54,342 bases of DNA from a bacterium (GCA_027459825.1 DAIDGT010000002.1:18288-72629); one strand, 5' to 3'. Shown: positions 9,479 through 18,798, numbered from the stretch's first letter. The notes: a model not told the origin generated them from the sequence alone. Numbers and translations are program-made.

Positions 9479-10758
9479 TCAAATCCCTTCTAAAACAAGA
9501 CATAATACTAACAATTGTTACATTCATACTAATTGCCATTGGAATAGTCACAGTATATTCAACAACTCAATATAGTTCAGGAATTAGAGAATTAATCTTT
9601 GCAATAGCAGGGATAGGAATATACTTTTTTATTATGAATCTTGACTACAGAATATATAAATTAAGGCTATTTCAAGTTTTAATCTTTGCAGGAATACTAT
9701 TTCTTCTTATTGCAGTATTTTTACTTAGTAAAAAACTTAACAATACACATAGATGGTTTGCATTAGGAGGAATAGATATACAACCAGCAGAATTTGCAAA
9801 AATCGTAGTAATATTACTCTCTTCTAGTTTTTTTTCAATATTTCTAAAAACAGAAAATTTTTTGAAAAAAGTTGGAGTCGGGTTAGCAATGATTCTTCCA
9901 ATAATTTTACTTGTCTATAAGCAACCTGCGCTTGGAACATCAATTATACTATTTTTTATATTCTTTATGATTCTTTTTGCATCATACTATGATCAACATA
10001 AATTCTTACTAGCAACAATTACTTTTATATTTTCAACTCTACTCACAACTTCATTTTTAGGAAGTAATCTTTTTGGAGCCAACATAAATTTCATCATTAT
10101 CAATATAAATATTGCAATACTAGGAATACTAATTGTCGGACTTTATATATTATATAAATTAATAAGAAATAAAATGCACACAACAACATTTCTGGTAATT
10201 ATAGGGATAGGGTTATTATTTGGTTCATCATTTAAATTGGTTATATGGGATCATATGTTAAAAAGTTATCAAAAAAACAGAATTATTGGGTTTTTAAATA
10301 ATTCAAATAGTAATCTAAGTAATTCAACAAACTTTCAGACAACACAATCTAAAATTGCGATAGGATCTGGAGGTTTTTGGGGAAAAGGATATGGAGAAGG
10401 CACACAAAGTAGATTAGATTTCCTTCCAGAGTCTACTACAGATTTTATTTATGCAACATTTACAGAAGAATTTGGATTTCTAGGAAATATGGTATTACTC
10501 TTACTATATATAATATTCCTTTCGAGAATAATTCTAATAATGTCTGAAACAAAAAACAGATACGCATTTCTAATTATTGTAGGAATAATATCTATGATAC
10601 TAATACAACTATTAATAAATGTAGGTATGAACTTGGGAATAATGCCAGTAACGGGAATACCACTGCCATTAATTAGTTACGGAGGAAGCTCTCTTATTAC
10701 AACACTCATTGCAATTGGAATAGCTCAGAATATACATATAAATAGAGATCTAAACTAA
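9475..10758 (+). CDS. rodA: SEDS peptidoglycan polymerase, RodA-like
   Basis: 427 residues with about ten membrane helices. SEDS-family glycosyltransferase polymerising lipid II. Visible family motifs are RWFALGGIDIQPAEFAKI, the catalytic-loop STTDFIYATFTEEFG with its Asp, and the C-terminal GIPLPLISYGGSSL. GMNLGIMPVTGIPLP is RodA-type, as opposed to the FtsW-like paralogue that follows. ATGA overlap with ileS indicates one operon. RodA normally works with a class B PBP, which is not in this window. The RodA rather than FtsW assignment is moderately secure. Confidence 0.85.
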   Translation: MIKSLLKQDIILTIVTFILIAIGIVTVYSTTQYSSGIRELIFAIAGIGIYFFIMNLDYRIYKLRLFQVLIFAGILFLLIAVFLLSKKLNNTHRWFALGGIDIQPAEFAKIVVILLSSSFFSIFLKTENFLKKVGVGLAMILPIILLVYKQPALGTSIILFFIFFMILFASYYDQHKFLLATITFIFSTLLTTSFLGSNLFGANINFIIININIAILGILIVGLYILYKLIRNKMHTTTFLVIIGIGLLFGSSFKLVIWDHMLKSYQKNRIIGFLNNSNSNLSNSTNFQTTQSKIAIGSGGFWGKGYGEGTQSRLDFLPESTTDFIYATFTEEFGFLGNMVLLLLYIIFLSRIILIMSETKNRYAFLIIVGIISMILIQLLINVGMNLGIMPVTGIPLPLISYGGSSLITTLIAIGIAQNIHINRDLN

Positions 10759-10762
10759 TATC

Positions 10763-10771
10763 TGATATAAA
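10763..10771 (+). promoter_or_regulatory. Extended -10 within the operon, before the FtsW-like gene
   Basis: TGA-TATAAA; the hexamer ends 6 nt before the GTG at 10778, which would be exactly leaderless. It may give an internal transcript for division genes. Confidence 0.45.
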
Positions 10772-10777
10772 TTAAGA

Positions 10778-11902
10778 GTGGAATCAGAACAAAAAACAGT
10801 ACAGAAACATTTACTCATTACAATAGCAATTCTATCTGTATTTGGACTGATTATGGTATTTGATGGATCACTAGGATTGTATGCATATAAATATCACTAT
10901 ATAAAACTACAGGCAATATGGGTACTTATAGGAGGTAGTTTATGTTACATAATGTACCGTATTAACTACAAAGTACTACAAAGGTATGCAAAATTTTTAA
11001 TGGTAGCAATAATTGGTATGTTAATGGTGGTAATAGCTCTATCACATAAAGTTAATGGCTCAGCTAGATGGATTAACTTACTAGGTTTCGTAAATTTCCA
11101 ACCATCTGAATTTGCCAAAATTATATTCATAATATATCTATCTGCCTGGATAGTAAAAATGCAACCAATAATATCTCAAGTAAAAAGCTATAAAGAAAAT
11201 ATAGTAAAATATTTACTTCCTTTTATTGCAATCACACTTATTGTTACAATATTAGTAGTACTAGAAAAAGATTTTGGAAGTACAATTATCATTGCATCAA
11301 TAGCTATTGCTTTATTTTTTATATCTAATACAAATGTATACTCAAAGATAAATGTCTTCACAATAGGTGTATTTTTCTTTATATTAGGCATCATTGGTGT
11401 AGTTGTGGAACCATACAGGCTTCAAAGGATATTAACATTTCTAAATAATAGTGGGTCAACTAAGCAATTATCATCAGGGTATCAAGTTCATCAAATATTA
11501 ATAGCTATAGGTTCAGGAGGTATTTTTGGGGTAGGGTTCACTCAATCAATACAAAAAAACCAGTACTTAGTAGGAAATACATCTATAACTGATTCCATAT
11601 TTGCAGTTATTGCAGAAGAATTAGGACTTATTGGTTCCATTGCTATAATAGCAATTTATGTATATTTAGTATGGCAAATTTACAAAATAGCAATCAGAGT
11701 AGAGGACCCATTTGGTAAATTTGTTGCAGCGGGAATAGGAACTTGGATAATAGTTCAAGTATTCGTTAACATATCTGCCAATATTGGATTAATACCCCTT
11801 ACAGGAATTACACTCCCTTTTATAAGTTACGGAGGAAGTTCTATAATATCAATCTTAATAGGAATGGGTATAATATTAAGCATAAATAAAAGTGAGAAAT
11901 AG
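10778..11902 (+). CDS. ftsW: SEDS peptidoglycan polymerase, FtsW-like
   Basis: 374 residues, polytopic, GTG start. SEDS motifs: KVNGSARWINLLGFVNFQPSEFAKI, SITDSIFAVIAEELG (catalytic Asp kept), and GITLPFISYGGSS. KVNGSARW and the position directly before murG favour FtsW, the septal polymerase. The segment before the catalytic Asp reads VGNTSITDS, whereas LPE-x-x-TDF is usual (as in the RodA-like paralogue), so it is somewhat divergent. The GTG is preferred because no other start precedes the first helix and a -10 lies 6 nt upstream. Confidence 0.85.
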   Translation: MESEQKTVQKHLLITIAILSVFGLIMVFDGSLGLYAYKYHYIKLQAIWVLIGGSLCYIMYRINYKVLQRYAKFLMVAIIGMLMVVIALSHKVNGSARWINLLGFVNFQPSEFAKIIFIIYLSAWIVKMQPIISQVKSYKENIVKYLLPFIAITLIVTILVVLEKDFGSTIIIASIAIALFFISNTNVYSKINVFTIGVFFFILGIIGVVVEPYRLQRILTFLNNSGSTKQLSSGYQVHQILIAIGSGGIFGVGFTQSIQKNQYLVGNTSITDSIFAVIAEELGLIGSIAIIAIYVYLVWQIYKIAIRVEDPFGKFVAAGIGTWIIVQVFVNISANIGLIPLTGITLPFISYGGSSIISILIGMGIILSINKSEK

Positions 11903-12986
11903 AATTTTTATTATTGGAGGACATTTTACTCCAGCAAAAGCAATATACGAAAAACTGAAAGATAATAAATCTCTGGATATATATTTCGTGGGGATAAAAC
12001 ATACTATGTTATTCGACAGATCTTTATCATCCGAATACAAATTTGCAAAAGAAAATAACATAAAATTTATAAGTGTCAACACAGGAAAACTTTACAGATT
12101 CTTCTCACTAAAAGGAATACTTTCCTTAATATTAATACCAATAGGGTTTATACAATCTTTTATATATCTAATTAAATATAAACCAAAATTATTAATAGGG
12201 TTTGGATCATACATAGATGTACCCATTATTCTTACTGGAAATTTACTAAATATAAAAAGCATAATACATACACAAGCTTCAATACCAGGACTAGCAACAA
12301 GATTAACAGCAAAAAAGGCACAAAAAATTTGTGTTTCTTTTGAAGACTCACGACAATATTTTGATAGAAAAAAAACATTATTTACTGGTAATATACTAAG
12401 AAAAGAAATATTTACCAACAATAGTAATGATTTCTATTTTAAATATAATCTCCCGATTATATATATAACAGGGGGCAATCAAGGATCACATTTCATAAAT
12501 CAATTAATTTTTGATTGCCTAGATACGCTACTAGAGAGCTATAATATTATCCATCAAACAGGATCTAATACCATATACAATGATTATAGAAAATCTATAG
12601 AATTAAAAGATAAACTTTCAAATCTAAAAAAACAAAGATACATATCGAAAGAAGGTATATGGAATAACCAGATAGGCGAAGTATTTTCAAAAGCATCCCT
12701 TATTATTAGTAGAGCAGGGGCAAATTCTGTAAGTGAGATACTTTATTTATCGAAAAGAGCAATTTTAATACCAATTAAAAATAGTTCATATAACGAACAG
12801 GGAAATAATGCCTATATAGCAAAAAAGCTTGGCAGAGTTACTGTCCTAGATCAAGATAAGGTCACAAAAGAGCACCTAATAGAGGAAATACGAGTCATAT
12901 TAAACCTACCAGAAAAAAAGTATACTTTAGAAACATTAGATGCATCCAGTCTAATGTATAATGAAATTATGAAACTATTGAATTAA
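11892..12986 (+). CDS. murG: UDP-N-acetylglucosamine transferase MurG, divergent
   Basis: 364 residues, GTG start overlapping the end of ftsW by 11 nt. MurG adds GlcNAc to lipid I to give lipid II, the substrate of the two SEDS enzymes just upstream. Two-domain GT-B features are visible but eroded: IIGGHFTPA in place of the GGTGGH loop, GFGSYIDVP for GFGGYxSxP, HTQASIPG for HEQN, then GGNQGSH, SRAGANSVSE and NEQGNNA, which match the donor-site motifs. Order ftsW-murG matches the classic division and cell-wall cluster. The name rests on motifs plus context. Confidence 0.85.
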   Translation: MRNRIFIIGGHFTPAKAIYEKLKDNKSLDIYFVGIKHTMLFDRSLSSEYKFAKENNIKFISVNTGKLYRFFSLKGILSLILIPIGFIQSFIYLIKYKPKLLIGFGSYIDVPIILTGNLLNIKSIIHTQASIPGLATRLTAKKAQKICVSFEDSRQYFDRKKTLFTGNILRKEIFTNNSNDFYFKYNLPIIYITGGNQGSHFINQLIFDCLDTLLESYNIIHQTGSNTIYNDYRKSIELKDKLSNLKKQRYISKEGIWNNQIGEVFSKASLIISRAGANSVSEILYLSKRAILIPIKNSSYNEQGNNAYIAKKLGRVTVLDQDKVTKEHLIEEIRVILNLPEKKYTLETLDASSLMYNEIMKLLN

Positions 12987-12993
12987 GTTTATC

Positions 12994-13002
12994 TGGTATA
13001 AT
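12994..13002 (+). promoter_or_regulatory. Extended -10 for trhO
   Basis: TGG-TATAAT ending 12 nt before the ATG at 13015; predicts a leader of about 5 nt. Confidence 0.6.
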
Positions 13003-13014
13003 ATCATTCATATT

Positions 13015-13884
13015 ATGTATAAAGTATTACTTTTTTATAAATTTGTAGATATCAAATATCCAGAAAGGGAACAAAAGACCCAAATTAGGTTGTGCCAATC
13101 ACTTAACTTAAAAGGGAGGACAATCATTGCAAGAGAAGGAATTAATGCAACTGTAGCAGGAAGAGAAGAAGATATAGAAAGGTATAAAAAGGAAATGTGG
13201 GATAACCCTCTTTTTAGTGATATAGAATTTAAAGAAAGCGCATCAGAAAATTTACCTTTTAAAAAGTTGAGTGTTAAAGTAAGAGACGAAATAATAACAT
13301 TAAAATATAAAAAATTGAAATTATCAAAAAAAGCAAAATATATTGAACCCGAAGAATTATACGAAATTATAGATAAAAGTGGAGAAGACTACTACATTAT
13401 AGATATGAGAAATAATTATGAAACAGATATTGGAAAATTTAAAGCTTCAATTCCAATAAACACAGATAATTTCAGAGACCTACCTAAAAAAATTAAAGAT
13501 ATTAAAAATTTAAAGAACAAAAAATTAATTACAGTCTGTACAGGGGGAATAAGATGCGAGAAAGCATCAGCATTACTGATACAAAATGGATTTAAAAATG
13601 TATATCAACTACATGGAGGTATAATAAAATATGGACAAAAATACCCAGATAAAGGATTTGAGGGGAAGTGTTATGTATTCGATGGTAGGATATCTATAGA
13701 CATAAATTCAAAAGATAGGAAAAAAATTATATCCAAATGTCATCATTGTGGAAATTTAGAAGATACATATATAAATTGCGCAAATGTAGAATGTAATAAA
13801 CAGATCATATGCTGTAGTAAATGCATAGAAGAACATAAACATTGTTGCTCAGATGAGTGTGTAAAAATAAAAGTAAAAGCTTAG
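13015..13884 (+). CDS. trhO: tRNA uridine-34 hydroxylase TrhO (rhodanese family)
   Basis: 289 residues, shorter than E. coli TrhO (350) but with the same layout. An N-terminal alpha/beta domain (about 1-90) precedes a rhodanese domain with active-site Cys175 in VCTGGIRCEKA, then a C-terminal Cys cluster (CHHCG, INCANVEC, CCSKC, CCSDEC). Known TrhO hydroxylates U34 of certain tRNAs in an oxygen-dependent reaction. It lies downstream of murG but with its own promoter. Its TAG overlaps the folD stop codon on the other strand. Confidence 0.9.
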   Translation: MYKVLLFYKFVDIKYPEREQKTQIRLCQSLNLKGRTIIAREGINATVAGREEDIERYKKEMWDNPLFSDIEFKESASENLPFKKLSVKVRDEIITLKYKKLKLSKKAKYIEPEELYEIIDKSGEDYYIIDMRNNYETDIGKFKASIPINTDNFRDLPKKIKDIKNLKNKKLITVCTGGIRCEKASALLIQNGFKNVYQLHGGIIKYGQKYPDKGFEGKCYVFDGRISIDINSKDRKKIISKCHHCGNLEDTYINCANVECNKQIICCSKCIEEHKHCCSDECVKIKVKA

Positions 13885-14696
13885 ATTTTAGTTCTGATTA
13901 AATTTTCAAAAAGCATTGCAACAGTCAGAGGACCAACACCACCAATTGATGGAACAAAAAACCTAGCATTTGAAGCAGCATTATCAGAAATCCCCCCAGA
14001 GATGGATCCATCAAAATTTGCCGATGCTCCTATATTGATAAGAAAAGCACCATTTTTAACATCATCTTTACTAATCAAATTTGATACCCCAGCTGTAAAG
14101 ATTATTATATCAGCTCCAGAAGAATAGTTTTTCAAATCGTTAGTATTGTTTTTATCAATAACATCCACTTTGTATCCAATATTTTGAAGGTAGTATAGAA
14201 TAGGTTTTCCTACAAAACCTTTTCCAACAAGTAATACTTTCATGTCAGAATTTACATTTAAATTTTCGAATATATGTGTAAATGCAAGAAAAACACCAGG
14301 TATAAATTTAGGATTTGGTAAAAATAATTTTTTATAATTCTCTTCAGTAAGACAATCAATATCTTTTGATGTATTAATTCTATTCAAAAAGTATTTTTCA
14401 TTAAGTCCAACTATTGGCAACTGTATAAGATAACCGTCAATGTTGGGATCTAAGTTAAACTCATCAATAACATCAGCTAGATAAGGGTAAGATTCAGGAA
14501 ATTTCTTATATACAACATTAACATTAACATCATATGCAAACTGAATCTTAGATTTTATAAATTTGAAAGACATTGCATCATTTCCAATTTGAATAATGCC
14601 TAAAGTTAGTTTATATTTATGCCATTGAATAGTATCCCTGATCTTCTCTTTCAATTGCAAACTAATTTTTTTACCGTCAAATACACCCTCATACAT
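13881..14696 (-). CDS. folD: Bifunctional methylene-THF dehydrogenase/cyclohydrolase FolD, divergent
   Basis: 271 residues. It interconverts methylene-, methenyl- and formyl-THF. Family features: IDGYLIQLPI, KDIDC, VGKGFVGKP in the Rossmann domain and GGVGPLTVAML near the C-terminus. The catalytic Lys is kept (Lys50 in SFKFIKSK), but the Tyr four residues before it in characterised FolD is Phe46. KDVDG has become KDIDC, and the PCTP motif is absent. Cyclohydrolase activity may be altered (inference). Its start overlaps the glyA stop by 8 nt, so the pair is translationally coupled. Confidence 0.88.
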   Translation of the reverse strand: MYEGVFDGKKISLQLKEKIRDTIQWHKYKLTLGIIQIGNDAMSFKFIKSKIQFAYDVNVNVVYKKFPESYPYLADVIDEFNLDPNIDGYLIQLPIVGLNEKYFLNRINTSKDIDCLTEENYKKLFLPNPKFIPGVFLAFTHIFENLNVNSDMKVLLVGKGFVGKPILYYLQNIGYKVDVIDKNNTNDLKNYSSGADIIIFTAGVSNLISKDDVKNGAFLINIGASANFDGSISGGISDNAASNARFFVPSIGGVGPLTVAMLFENLIRTKI

Positions 14697-15921
14697 AAGA
14701 TTTAGGTATAGGAAATTTAGAAATAAAGGTTAAAACTTCTTTGCGTATAGAGTCAAGTTTTGTATTGTCATGTCTATATAAATATATTGATGATATAAAA
14801 TCAGCAATTTGTTCCATTTCTCTTTCTGACATATTCCTGGAGGTAATAGCAGGTGTTCCAATACGCATACCACTAGATATATATGGAGGTTTAGGATCAT
14901 TTGGAATAGCAGATCTTGACACTGCAATAAAACAAGAATCTAGAAGATCTTGAAAAGCTTTTCCACTAATTCCTTTTTTTAATAGGTTAACAACAAACAT
15001 ATGGTTATCTGTACCATTAGTTAGAACCTCAAAACCTCTAGCAATCAAAGCGCTAGCTAACGCCTTTGCATTAATAACTATATTCTTTTGATATATTTTA
15101 AATTGAGGGAAAGATGCTTCGTAAAAGGCAACAGCTTTAGCTGCAATAATATGCATTAGAGGTCCCCCTTGTGTCAGAGGAAAAACACCTTTTTGTATTT
15201 TTTCAAAAATATTATGATCGTTTGTCATTATTATTGCTCCTCTAGGGCCACGAAGAGTCTTATGGGTTGTTGTTGTTACAACATGAGCAAATTCAATAGG
15301 GGAAGGGTGTTCACCAGCAACAACAAGACCAGAGATATGTGAAATATCTGCCATAAGAATTGCACCTACACTATCAGCGATACTACGAAATCTCTCAAAA
15401 TCTATAAGTCTTGAATAAGCAGATGAACCACAAACAATCATCTTTGGTCTGACCTTACTTGCAATTTTCTGAACATCATCATAATTTATATATCCTGTAT
15501 TACGATCAACACCATAGGAAAAAAATTTAAAAAGTTGTCCAGAAAAATTAACATTTGATCCATGAGTTAAATGCCCCCCAGAAGAAAGATCCATTCCAAG
15601 TATCTTATCTCCAATCTTCAGAAGAGAGAGATAAACAGACAAATTTGCAGAAGAACCACTATGTGGTTGTACATTAACAAACTGTACCCCAAAAAGACTC
15701 TTTGCTCTTTCAATAGCAATATTTTCTATTTCATCAACAAATTCACAACCTCCATAATACCTTTTTCTTGGATATCCCTCTGCGTACTTATTAGTAAGAA
15801 TAGACCCTTGGGCAACAAGGACTTCAGATGATACATAATTTTCAGAAGCAATAAGTTCAATAACGCTACTTTCACGCTTAGTTTCCTTTCCAATAACATC
15901 AAAAATAACTTTATCCTTCAT
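14689..15921 (-). CDS. glyA: Serine hydroxymethyltransferase
   Basis: 410 residues, typical length. PLP enzyme converting serine and THF to glycine and methylene-THF. Visible: IELIASENYVS near the N-terminus, GYPRKRYYGGCEFVDEIE, the HISGLV region, and the PLP-lysine motif TTTTHKTLRGPRGA. Directly upstream of folD, which uses the methylene-THF produced. A TATAAT 9 nt upstream fixes the start and gives it a promoter separate from dcd. Confidence 0.97.
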   Translation of the reverse strand: MKDKVIFDVIGKETKRESSVIELIASENYVSSEVLVAQGSILTNKYAEGYPRKRYYGGCEFVDEIENIAIERAKSLFGVQFVNVQPHSGSSANLSVYLSLLKIGDKILGMDLSSGGHLTHGSNVNFSGQLFKFFSYGVDRNTGYINYDDVQKIASKVRPKMIVCGSSAYSRLIDFERFRSIADSVGAILMADISHISGLVVAGEHPSPIEFAHVVTTTTHKTLRGPRGAIIMTNDHNIFEKIQKGVFPLTQGGPLMHIIAAKAVAFYEASFPQFKIYQKNIVINAKALASALIARGFEVLTNGTDNHMFVVNLLKKGISGKAFQDLLDSCFIAVSRSAIPNDPKPPYISSGMRIGTPAITSRNMSEREMEQIADFISSIYLYRHDNTKLDSIRKEVLTFISKFPIPKSYV

Positions 15922-15930
15922 TAATTAAGG

Positions 15931-15936
15931 ATTATA
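15931..15936 (-). promoter_or_regulatory. -10 element for glyA-folD
   Basis: Minus-strand TATAAT, 9 nt before the glyA ATG. The sequence from the -10 to the start closely resembles that of mutS (TATAATCCT followed by an AT-rich run). Confidence 0.6.
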
Positions 15937-15938
15937 TC

Positions 15939-16496
15939 TTAACTGGTAAAATCTTTCCAAATACGGCTTTGAGTTGGACCTTCTTGTCCCTTATATTTAT
16001 TCCCAGAATCTCCATATAATCTACTTGGAGTGGATTTCATTTCAAAAAATGCAAGTTGGGCAATCTTCATTCCTGGATATATCTTTATAGGAATATTTAA
16101 AAGATTGGTCATCTCTAAAGTAAGGTTACCTGAGAAACCGGGGTCAACATAACCAGCGGTTGCATGAACAATAAGACCTATCCTGCCAATAGAAGATTTA
16201 CCTTCAATTCTAGAAACTAAATTGGCAGGGATAGAGACTTTTTCCAAGGTAGAACCCAATATAAATTCCCCAGGATGAATAATAAAAAATCCATCAGAAG
16301 AAACATCTACAAGCTCATTAATATCATTTTTTTCTTTAACATCATAAACACCTAGTTTATAATTTTTAAATAATAAAAACTTACAATCTAGATGTAAATC
16401 ATAAGAGGATGGCTGAACTGATTTTTCATCATAAGGGTCAATTCCAATATGTCCCTTTTTTACTTCTTTTTTTATGTCATCGTCAGATAAGACCAT
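15939..16496 (-). CDS. dcd: dCTP deaminase
   Basis: 185 residues. Trimeric deaminase of the dUTPase fold. Motifs: VQPSSYDLHLD near the N-terminus, EGKSSIGRIGL, and HATAGYVDPGFSGNLTLEM with the catalytic Glu at the end. It makes dUTP from dCTP; some members also release dUMP, which I cannot decide from motifs alone. It begins 4 nt after pyrG and lies just before glyA-folD, a grouping that would supply deoxyuridylate and methylene-THF for thymidylate synthesis. Confidence 0.93.
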   Translation of the reverse strand: MVLSDDDIKKEVKKGHIGIDPYDEKSVQPSSYDLHLDCKFLLFKNYKLGVYDVKEKNDINELVDVSSDGFFIIHPGEFILGSTLEKVSIPANLVSRIEGKSSIGRIGLIVHATAGYVDPGFSGNLTLEMTNLLNIPIKIYPGMKIAQLAFFEMKSTPSRLYGDSGNKYKGQEGPTQSRIWKDFTS

Positions 16497-16500
16497 AATT

Positions 16501-18099
16501 TTACTTTATAGCAGATTTAATTAATGAAGAAAACAGGGGGTGAGGTAATAATGCGCGAGATTTGAATTCAGGATGAAACTGTACACCAACAAAAAATTTA
16601 TGATTAGGTATTTCTATAATTTCCACCAAATTTCCATTTTCACTTTCACCTGCAACTATCATACCAGCATTCTCTAGTTGTGATCTATATAAATTATTGA
16701 ATTCGTACCTATGCCTATGTCTCTCACTAATCAACGTCTTTTTATAGCTCTGAAATGTTTTTGTTCCTTTTTTTACTTTACAATCCCAACTACCCAATCT
16801 CATCGATCCACCATAATCTTTAGATAATAATTTTTTTTCCTGAGATGACATAATGTGAACGACGGGACTCTTAGTTTTAGGATTAATCTCTGTAGTATTT
16901 GCATCTTTTAATCCTAAAACATTCTGAGCATATTCAACTACAGCAAGTTGCATACCGTAACAAAGACCTAAAAACGGGATATTATGTTCTCTTGCATATT
17001 TAATTGCTTCAATTTTTCCATCAATACCTCGACTACCAAAACCACCAGGAACAATAATACAATCGCACGAAGCAAGCTTCTCTTGAATATTTTTTTCAGA
17101 ATCTATCCATACAATATTAAAGCAAACATTGTTGTACCAACATGCAATCTTTATTGATTCAATAACTGAGATATATGAATCTTCAAGAGAAAAATTACCA
17201 CTTGTATAATACTTACCAACAATACCTACATTAATAGTATTAGCAAATTTGGTATCAATTTTATTAACAAGATTTTTCCATGATTTTAAATCAATAGGAT
17301 TAACCTTTAACTTCAAAAATTTTAATACTTTTATATCAAGTTTCTGTTCGTAAAATTGAATAGGGACCTTATAAATACTATTAATATCTGTATTAGAAAA
17401 AACAAGATCTTCGGAAACACCTGCATTTACAGCAATTTTTCTGATTCTAGATTTATCTATAGGGAGTTCTGATCTACCAATAATAAGATCGGGAAAAATA
17501 CCTCTTTCATGAAGTAACATTACAGATTGTTGCAAAGGTTTTGTTTTCATCTCACCAATACTTTTAGGAACAGGTAAGTAAGCAATATGGATATGCATAA
17601 GATCATCTCCATATTTTCGCTTCATAAACCTTTCTGCTTCATAGTAAATATCATTTTGAAATTCTCCTATAGTACCTCCAATTTCAACAAACAATATATC
17701 TATGTTCTTTTTATTAAATTCTTCAATTCTTCTTACAATTTCATCTCTAATATGAGGAATAACTTCAACACATTCACCATCATACTTTAAGCTTCTTTCA
17801 TTTTGAATAACAGTTGAGTATAGTTGACCAGTAGTTATGGAGTTATTTCTAGAAAGAGGAATTTCAGTAAATCTTTCATAATGACCTCCGTCCATATCTA
17901 CTTCATAACCATCATCAGTAACAAATACTTCCCCATGTTCGATTGGGTTCATTGTCCCAGCATCAACATTTATATATGGATCACACTTCATAAAAGAAAT
18001 ACGAAAACCTCTTTTTGAGAGTAGGAGACCAATAGAAGCAGCAGATATTCCTTTACCGACACCAGATATAACTCCACCGGAGACAAAAATAAATTTCAT
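16501..18099 (-). CDS. pyrG: CTP synthase
   Basis: About 532 residues. It aminates UTP to CTP with glutamine-derived ammonia. The N-terminal synthetase domain starts MKFIFVSGGVISGVGKGI (P-loop) and includes the DPYINVDAGTMNPIEHGEVFVTDDG signature region. The C-terminal glutamine amidotransferase has the nucleophile Cys in FLGLCYGMQ and the His-Glu pair in FHPEF. An in-frame ATG at 18132 would add 11 residues, but the canonical N-terminus and a promoter with both -35 and -10 place the start at 18099. Confidence 0.97.
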   Translation of the reverse strand: MKFIFVSGGVISGVGKGISAASIGLLLSKRGFRISFMKCDPYINVDAGTMNPIEHGEVFVTDDGYEVDMDGGHYERFTEIPLSRNNSITTGQLYSTVIQNERSLKYDGECVEVIPHIRDEIVRRIEEFNKKNIDILFVEIGGTIGEFQNDIYYEAERFMKRKYGDDLMHIHIAYLPVPKSIGEMKTKPLQQSVMLLHERGIFPDLIIGRSELPIDKSRIRKIAVNAGVSEDLVFSNTDINSIYKVPIQFYEQKLDIKVLKFLKLKVNPIDLKSWKNLVNKIDTKFANTINVGIVGKYYTSGNFSLEDSYISVIESIKIACWYNNVCFNIVWIDSEKNIQEKLASCDCIIVPGGFGSRGIDGKIEAIKYAREHNIPFLGLCYGMQLAVVEYAQNVLGLKDANTTEINPKTKSPVVHIMSSQEKKLLSKDYGGSMRLGSWDCKVKKGTKTFQSYKKTLISERHRHRYEFNNLYRSQLENAGMIVAGESENGNLVEIIEIPNHKFFVGVQFHPEFKSRALLPHPLFSSLIKSAIK

Positions 18100-18111
18100 A
18101 CTTAGAAAAAG

Positions 18112-18140
18112 AGAATAGGAAAATTCAGACAAAAAGTCAA
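18112..18140 (-). promoter_or_regulatory. Promoter for pyrG with -35 and -10
   Basis: Minus-strand -35 TTGACT (18140-18135), 17-bp spacer, -10 TATTCT (18117-18112), ending 12 nt before the pyrG ATG. It is the best two-box promoter I found here. Confidence 0.6.
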
Positions 18141-18162
18141 ATCTATAAAATTATCATCATTG

Positions 18163-18171
18163 TGATAGGAT
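18163..18171 (+). promoter_or_regulatory. Extended -10 for the DUF192 gene
   Basis: TGA-TAGGAT ending 6 nt before the GTG at 18178. Confidence 0.45.
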
Positions 18172-18177
18172 AGTGAT

Positions 18178-18759
18178 GTGTATTTAAAAGAGGTTTTAAA
18201 ATATTACAAATATTTAGCAATACCAACAATAATAACAATAGTGGTAATATTTTACATATATAACAAAAATATAAGACCAATAAATGCACCAGAAACCAAG
18301 TTAATAAATGGGCTTGTGTATGAAAACACAGACATGTCAATCATAACAAATCAATCTGAGGCAAATAAAATAAGGAACAGGGAAGCTCAAACACATGTAA
18401 AAATACTTACAACTAATAATAATACAATAACATTACTAGATACCAGAGAAGCTACGACAGAAAAGGAACAAGAAATAGGGCTTATGTATACAAAAGCATT
18501 AGAAGTTTATGAGTCTGAGTTATTTATTTACAAACAACCAATAATTCAATCATTTTGGATGGCACATACTTTAATTCCTCTTGATATTCTATACATAAAC
18601 AGTAATATGGACATCTTACAGATCATAAAAGCATCACCTTGCATAACTCAATATTGTAGAATATATTTTTCAAATACAAATGCAAAGTATGTATTAGAAG
18701 TAAACCCTATTTTAATATCCAAATATAACATATCAACACAGGACAAAATACAAATTTAA
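18178..18759 (+). CDS. DUF192 protein, membrane-anchored
   Basis: 193 residues, GTG start. One N-terminal membrane anchor (about residues 12-28) is followed by an outer-face domain. That domain matches DUF192: KEQEIGLMYTK, then FWMAHTLIPLDILYI, ASPC...YCRIYF, and a closing KYVLEVN. DUF192 proteins are small exported or anchored beta-rich proteins of unknown biochemical function. It is divergent from pyrG and followed by two tRNA genes. Confidence 0.85.
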   Translation: MYLKEVLKYYKYLAIPTIITIVVIFYIYNKNIRPINAPETKLINGLVYENTDMSIITNQSEANKIRNREAQTHVKILTTNNNTITLLDTREATTEKEQEIGLMYTKALEVYESELFIYKQPIIQSFWMAHTLIPLDILYINSNMDILQIIKASPCITQYCRIYFSNTNAKYVLEVNPILISKYNISTQDKIQI

Positions 18760-18775
18760 TATTTACTATCAAGTG

Positions 18776-18784
18776 TGATAAAAT
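18776..18784 (+). promoter_or_regulatory. Extended -10 for the tRNA-His/tRNA-Arg pair
   Basis: TGA-TAAAAT, hexamer ending 14 nt before the mature tRNA-His 5' end. The tRNA-Arg(TCG) promoter has the same sequence type and the same 14-nt spacing. Confidence 0.5.
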
Positions 18785-18798
18785 GCCTTTATTATAAT

